DNA of 10,790 bases from Bacteroidales bacterium. GTDB lineage: Bacteria > Bacteroidota > Bacteroidia > Bacteroidales > JALTDM01. The notes below the pieces were generated by a model. The model searched no databases. It saw nothing but the letters and a program-made list of their open reading frames with translations, and was not told the DNA's origin. Location of the stretch: assembly GCA_026996635.1 (NCBI GenBank), contig JALWKH010000361.1, positions 1 to 10,790 on the forward strand. The letters run 5' to 3'. How positions within the stretch are numbered: the first letter of the stretch is position 1; every line of letters begins with the position of its first letter. Positions 7,040 to 10,790 of this stretch are shown here, piece by piece. The position numbers and the translations under genes were made by a program.

Positions 7040-7564
7040 ATGAAAAATACAACAATAATTTTACTGGTAATTTTTCTTGCAGTGGGTTTAAATTCCTGCA
7101 AGAAAACATACGAAGAAGGTCCTGCGATTTCTCTACGCTCCAAATTCAGCAGAATAACAGGCAAGTGGAAACTGGTATCAATTGAAGGTGTGCCACGCTT
7201 ACATCCGGAAGTTGACCAATATATGGAACTGACAAAAGAAAAAATTGACGGTGAGAAGTATAAAGCTATTTTTACTAATTTTCAAGACGAGTATTGCTTG
7301 GGAGATACTGCGACCGGTGATAGTTTGTTTAACGAAATAGGGTATTGGTGCTTTTTTGGAGGTGGAATTTGGGGGGATAATGAAGAAGTACTATCTGACA
7401 AAGAGGGATTAAAACTTGTAATTATTGACACACCTGATAAATGGGCAATGACTTCATGGAAAATCTTGAAATTAACGAATAAAGAATTAACAATAATAAG
7501 TCCTATTTCAGAATTTTATTGTTATTATCACACACAGAGAAAATTAACATTTGAAAAAGAATAG
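7040..7564 (+). CDS. Small lipocalin-like lipoprotein of unknown function
   Basis: This 174-residue protein has a lipoprotein signal peptide: a basic MK start, a hydrophobic core (IILLVIFLAVG) and LNSC with the lipidated Cys at 20, followed by KK. The mature part begins CKKTYEEGPAISLRSKFSRI and continues GKWKLVSIEG, a pattern I associate with lipocalin-like lipoproteins of Bacteroidota, where a GxW motif opens a small beta-barrel. Alternating hydrophobic strands follow to the end (KLTFEKE). It starts 14 bp after the adhesin stop and ends 3 bp before the T9SS cargo gene, so it is probably the middle gene of an operon and an outer-membrane-anchored partner of its neighbours. A G6 tract (7371-7376) lies in the gene. 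Ligand and function are unknown. Confidence 0.8.
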   Translation: MKNTTIILLVIFLAVGLNSCKKTYEEGPAISLRSKFSRITGKWKLVSIEGVPRLHPEVDQYMELTKEKIDGEKYKAIFTNFQDEYCLGDTATGDSLFNEIGYWCFFGGGIWGDNEEVLSDKEGLKLVIIDTPDKWAMTSWKILKLTNKELTIISPISEFYCYYHTQRKLTFEKE

Positions 7565-7567
7565 TTT

Positions 7568-9508
7568 ATGAAACATCTATTTGTATTACTCAGTACAGCA
7601 ATATCATTTTTTTCTTTTGGTCAAAACTATGAGAATATCGCAATAAAAGAAAAATATGATATTTTGAATCAACAACTTATTGCCAGTTATTCAACTTGCA
7701 CTATTGATCCAAATAATGATGCTAAAACTTTTGGTGATGGTTTGTCAAAAGTACTTGAGGGTTACATAATAATGTACAAAACTACAAAAGACAAAGCATA
7801 TTTGTATAAATTCATTATTCAGTCTATTTGTGTTATGGAAAATAGGCATGATTTTGTTGGCATAAATTCTGATCCACGTTGGAGTTGGGAACCTTTAATG
7901 TATGAAGATGGTTATATTATCGCTTCAATGTCACATTTTGTTTATTTAATAAAAAAAGAAGAACCTGAATTAATAAATTTGAAATTATACCCTTTCCCTA
8001 AAATAATAAATAACGAATTTGGGATTACATTCACTACTTTTGGACAATTTGCTAATTGGCTAGATAATAAAGTAAAAGAAACACTTGATTGGTATGTTTC
8101 AGAAGGATATTGGAAAAACAGTTGGGGTTTTCAACAATATACAGATGCACGTAGAGCTGCAATATTGAACCAGCAGGCTGGTTTTGCAATTACACTATTA
8201 TTTTTAGGTATATCAAATTCAAATTCTAATTATTTAGAAAAAGCATACAAAATAGCAGGTTTAATAAAAGGTAATGTACATTTTTATGATGAATGTAAAA
8301 ACAAATTTTATGCTTCACCTGTTTTGCAGTTAGGAAGTAATAATTCGTATTGGTGGTATGATAATGGCTGGAGTATTCCCACCAGAGATTGCTGGAAATT
8401 TATACCATTACCTCCATACGTTATATATTTATGGAATATACCCAATTACGATGGTTACACTTCTTACATTGAAGATTTAAGTCACGGGGCAATAGATAGC
8501 TGGTTATTTTACTATTATTTTCTTTATTTACCTAATTCTCCTCTTACAGAAAATGACATGATTAGATTTCATAACACTTTTACACAAAATATAAATAAAG
8601 ATGGATATTTGCACACAGGAGTTGATGGAAGTTTTAATACTGCTCTTGAAGGAAGGGAAGATTATAATTACCATAAAATTAATTTATTAAAAAAATGTTG
8701 TTCTATAGCTTTTATGCCTTTTTATAGATGGGATAATTGTTCCAATGCATATGGTAGTGTTTATGATGAGACTATGAATTATTTTTTAACATATTTTAAT
8801 TCATACGATATTATTCCTCCGTATTACTATGGTCAAGCAAATTTATCCCATGCATTTGTAGTTCAAGCACAGTGGGATAAAGAATGTCCTAACCTTACTC
8901 TATACAATAGAAAAGTTGTGTACGACCAAGATTTTTTTTCTAAAAGTACTTTAACTGTTGCTCCACAAGAATCACAAGGTGATTCGTATGCCGATCCAAC
9001 AATTCAAGATAAAACATTTACTGTTGAACCCGGTGTTACAGTTAATATGCGTGCAGCCAAAAGCATCGTACTTAAGCCGGGCACACAAATAAAAGCCGGT
9101 TCATATTTTCATGCATATATTGATCCAAGTCTTTGCTCAAATAGCAAAAACAATAAAAATATAATAACAGATAATTCAATTTTACCAAAAGAAAATATTC
9201 AAGAAGAAAGTACAGATCAAACAAAAATAGTAGAAGAAAATACATTATTTGATGTTTCATTAAATATTTATCCTAATCCTTTTTCCGAACAAACGCTAAT
9301 TAATTTTTCCTTACCGAAAACAAGTAAAGTAACTCTTAAAGTTATTGACAGTTATGGGAAAATACTTTTTAACAAAATAACAGATAAAACATTGTCGGAA
9401 GGGATTTATAACATACCTTTCATAGGGAAGGACTTGCCTGATGGGTTTTATTTCTGTATTTTAATTGTTGACAATAAAACTTTTACAAAAAAAATAATAA
9501 AACAATAA
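7568..9508 (+). CDS. Secreted T9SS cargo protein, putative alpha/alpha-toroid N-terminal domain
   Basis: This 646-residue protein has a signal peptide (cleavage likely after SFG at 18, before Gln19). Residues about 20-440 are rich in Trp and Tyr and look like paired helices (WSWEPLMYEDGYIIASMSHF near 105-124, NQQAGFAITLLFLG near 201-214, EDLSHGAIDSWLFYYYFLYL near 302-321). This resembles alpha/alpha-toroid carbohydrate-active enzymes; candidate polar residues are Glu/Asp in EDLSHG and GREDYNYH (362-369), but no catalytic motif is certain. A linker domain follows (about 480-520: FTVEPGVTVNMRAAKSIVLK and AGSYFHAYI), frequent in T9SS substrates. The last 85 or so residues form a type A sorting domain (IYPNPFSEQTLINFSLP, SYGKILF, LPDGFYFCIL, KKIIKQ). 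The gene is clearly AT-rich: 43 G/C in 180 bases in the blocks starting at 7981, 8221 and 8761. Polysaccharide degradation or binding is a guess. Confidence 0.85.
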   Translation: MKHLFVLLSTAISFFSFGQNYENIAIKEKYDILNQQLIASYSTCTIDPNNDAKTFGDGLSKVLEGYIIMYKTTKDKAYLYKFIIQSICVMENRHDFVGINSDPRWSWEPLMYEDGYIIASMSHFVYLIKKEEPELINLKLYPFPKIINNEFGITFTTFGQFANWLDNKVKETLDWYVSEGYWKNSWGFQQYTDARRAAILNQQAGFAITLLFLGISNSNSNYLEKAYKIAGLIKGNVHFYDECKNKFYASPVLQLGSNNSYWWYDNGWSIPTRDCWKFIPLPPYVIYLWNIPNYDGYTSYIEDLSHGAIDSWLFYYYFLYLPNSPLTENDMIRFHNTFTQNINKDGYLHTGVDGSFNTALEGREDYNYHKINLLKKCCSIAFMPFYRWDNCSNAYGSVYDETMNYFLTYFNSYDIIPPYYYGQANLSHAFVVQAQWDKECPNLTLYNRKVVYDQDFFSKSTLTVAPQESQGDSYADPTIQDKTFTVEPGVTVNMRAAKSIVLKPGTQIKAGSYFHAYIDPSLCSNSKNNKNIITDNSILPKENIQEESTDQTKIVEENTLFDVSLNIYPNPFSEQTLINFSLPKTSKVTLKVIDSYGKILFNKITDKTLSEGIYNIPFIGKDLPDGFYFCILIVDNKTFTKKIIKQ

Positions 9509-9520
9509 CTCACCTGCCAC

Positions 9521-10790
9521 TTACAGCCTGTCTTCAATTCCCGATGATCGTCTTACCCCGCGTGCAGCCATAGCTTTCAACACATTTGCTTGCGAGATTA
9601 CGGTTACTTTTTCTTTTGCCCGCGTTACGGCAGTGTAGAGTAATTCGCGTGTTAAGATGTTTATGTCAGCATTGTCCGGCAAAACCACGATTACATCGTC
9701 AAATTCTGATCCTTGACTTTTGTGTATCGTCATCGCATAAACCGTTACCAATCCGCTGAGCTTGTCAGGGTCAAATGACCTTATCTCGCCAGATTCCGTA
9801 GGAAAATATATCCGCAACTTCCCCTCTTCATTCATTCTCACTAGTCCCACATCACCGTTAAAAATCATATTGGTATAATCGTTTTGTGTCATCATCACAG
9901 GTTGGTTGTGGTAATAGCGTGATCCGGGTTTTATTTCTATCAAGTTTTTTTTCTGCAAATATTTCTCTACAACCGAATTGTAATAATCCACTCCCGCAAT
10001 GCCGTTCCTCAATGCACACAGAATCTTTATCCTGCCGAGTTTTTCAAGGGCACTTGCCACATCTTTTTCGCGAGTGTATTCCTCGTAAGGTTTAAAAATG
10101 TCTTTCACCTTCCAAAAATCATTGCAAATCCTTACATCACCGGCATCGCAATTGCTAAATTCCTTAATAATGCTGTCGTCCAATTTGTTGTTTATTATGC
10201 TGTCAGACAGCTTCCCGATGCCCTTTGTGGAATCGAAGCGGTAGCTCTTTTTCAAATGTACAATATGTCCCGAAAGTGTTTTAATTTTATCAGCGAGTAA
10301 TTCCAAGTTTTCTAACCGTTTGCCATAAAATTCATTGATTTTCAGGAAAATATCCGCAGGAAATTTGTTTTCACTCTCTTTTACCGACCTGCACAAATCA
10401 CCGAAAACAGACCCTGCTTCAACCGATGCAAGTTGGTCTTTGTCTCCAATCAGGATAACTTTTGCTCCCGTAGGCACGGCATTCAGCAACTTTGACATCA
10501 AAGCCACATCAATCATCGACGACTCGTCCACAATAATCACATCATACGGCAAGCGGTTATCTTCGTTGTAGCGGAAAGACGAGTCGCTGCGAAAAACAAG
10601 CAGGCGGTGAATGGTTTTGGCTTCAATGTTTTGCAATTTATCTACCACTTCGGGATCAGCTTTTACCTTCGCATTCCGTATTGATTCGTTCAATCTGGCT
10701 GCTGCTTTGCCCGTTGGTGCAGAAAGTGCTATTCGCAAATTTCCATTAAGAGTAAGAAGCAAAGAAATGATTTTTGCCACCGTTGTTGTT
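9521..10790 (-). CDS. recD: Exodeoxyribonuclease V subunit alpha (RecD), N-terminus cut by window edge
   Basis: RecD is the 5'-3' SF1B helicase motor of RecBCD. About 423 residues are visible. The frame stays open to the right edge, where it reads TTTVAKIISLLL, the residues just after the Walker A lysine (GxxGTGKTTT in relatives), so roughly the first third and the P-loop glycines lie outside. Helicase motifs in order are SAPTGKAAARL (Ia), TIHRLL, VIIVDESSMID (Walker B), LIGDKDQLASVEAGSVFGDL (III), LKKSYRF (IV), ILCALRNGIAGVDYYN, PVMMTQNDY, TIHKSQGSEFDDVIVVLP (V) and LLYTAVTRAKEKV (VI). The methionine-like codon at 10780 is an internal GTG, not the start. The nearby recC argues for RecD of RecBCD rather than the stand-alone RecD2. 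Its stop faces the T9SS cargo stop across 12 bp, with no visible terminator between them. Confidence 0.95.
   Translation of the reverse strand, partial: TTTVAKIISLLLTLNGNLRIALSAPTGKAAARLNESIRNAKVKADPEVVDKLQNIEAKTIHRLLVFRSDSSFRYNEDNRLPYDVIIVDESSMIDVALMSKLLNAVPTGAKVILIGDKDQLASVEAGSVFGDLCRSVKESENKFPADIFLKINEFYGKRLENLELLADKIKTLSGHIVHLKKSYRFDSTKGIGKLSDSIINNKLDDSIIKEFSNCDAGDVRICNDFWKVKDIFKPYEEYTREKDVASALEKLGRIKILCALRNGIAGVDYYNSVVEKYLQKKNLIEIKPGSRYYHNQPVMMTQNDYTNMIFNGDVGLVRMNEEGKLRIYFPTESGEIRSFDPDKLSGLVTVYAMTIHKSQGSEFDDVIVVLPDNADINILTRELLYTAVTRAKEKVTVISQANVLKAMAARGVRRSSGIEDRL

Noticed and set aside
8932..8939. T8 run in the T9SS gene as a second phase-variable tract
   Set aside because: Runs of this length are expected by chance in such AT-rich DNA, and the frame is intact.
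5166..9521. Transposon or integron ends flanking the plus-strand cassette
   Set aside because: I compared the junction sequences near 5167-5300 and 9509-9520 and saw no matching inverted repeats, direct duplications or recombinase gene.

Overview
The window looks like chromosomal DNA from a member of the Bacteroidota. The evidence is a type IX secretion (T9SS) sorting domain on one secreted protein, Bacteroidota-style -7 promoter elements (TAnnTTTG) at useful places, weak or absent Shine-Dalgarno sequences, and protein families typical of that phylum. No rRNA, tRNA, CRISPR array, transposase or integrase was seen.

Layout. From 1 to 5166 all genes read on the minus strand: a partial M20-family metallopeptidase (1-1103), an AMP nucleosidase 18 bp upstream of it (1122-1895), and a full-length recC (1963-5166). 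From 9521 to the right edge, also on the minus strand, is the C-terminal two thirds of recD, cut just after its Walker A lysine. Between recD and recC sits a plus-strand block (about 5300-9508). It holds a roughly 600 bp intergenic region and three closely packed genes for exported proteins: a fibre/adhesin-like protein with a C-terminal HLPGIP module, a small lipoprotein, and a large T9SS cargo protein with an all-helical-looking N-terminal domain. recB is not visible; it may lie to the right of recD.

Two features of the intergenic region stand out. First, the 5' end of the adhesin gene carries four perfect copies of the octamer ATTCAAGC (5788-5819). The good start codon (5773) is out of frame with the rest of the gene, and the out-of-frame part encodes half of a convincing signal peptide. 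Removing one unit, or adding two, restores a complete signal peptide. This is the architecture of a phase-variation switch, here in the OFF register. Second, a 187-nt block (5384-5570) of about 50% GC lies in flanks of about 28% GC. It folds into a closing 10-bp stem, a large internal bubble, and an apical part with two hairpins, one capped by a GUAA tetraloop. It lies downstream of a plausible plus-strand -7 element and looks like a structured RNA or a dispersed structured repeat rather than a protein gene.

How it may work together (inference): RecC and RecD belong to the double-strand-break repair helicase-nuclease. The plus-strand cassette looks like an accessory surface-protein module placed within the rec locus. 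Because its three genes are spaced 14 and 3 bp apart, the octamer switch in the first gene could affect expression of all three.
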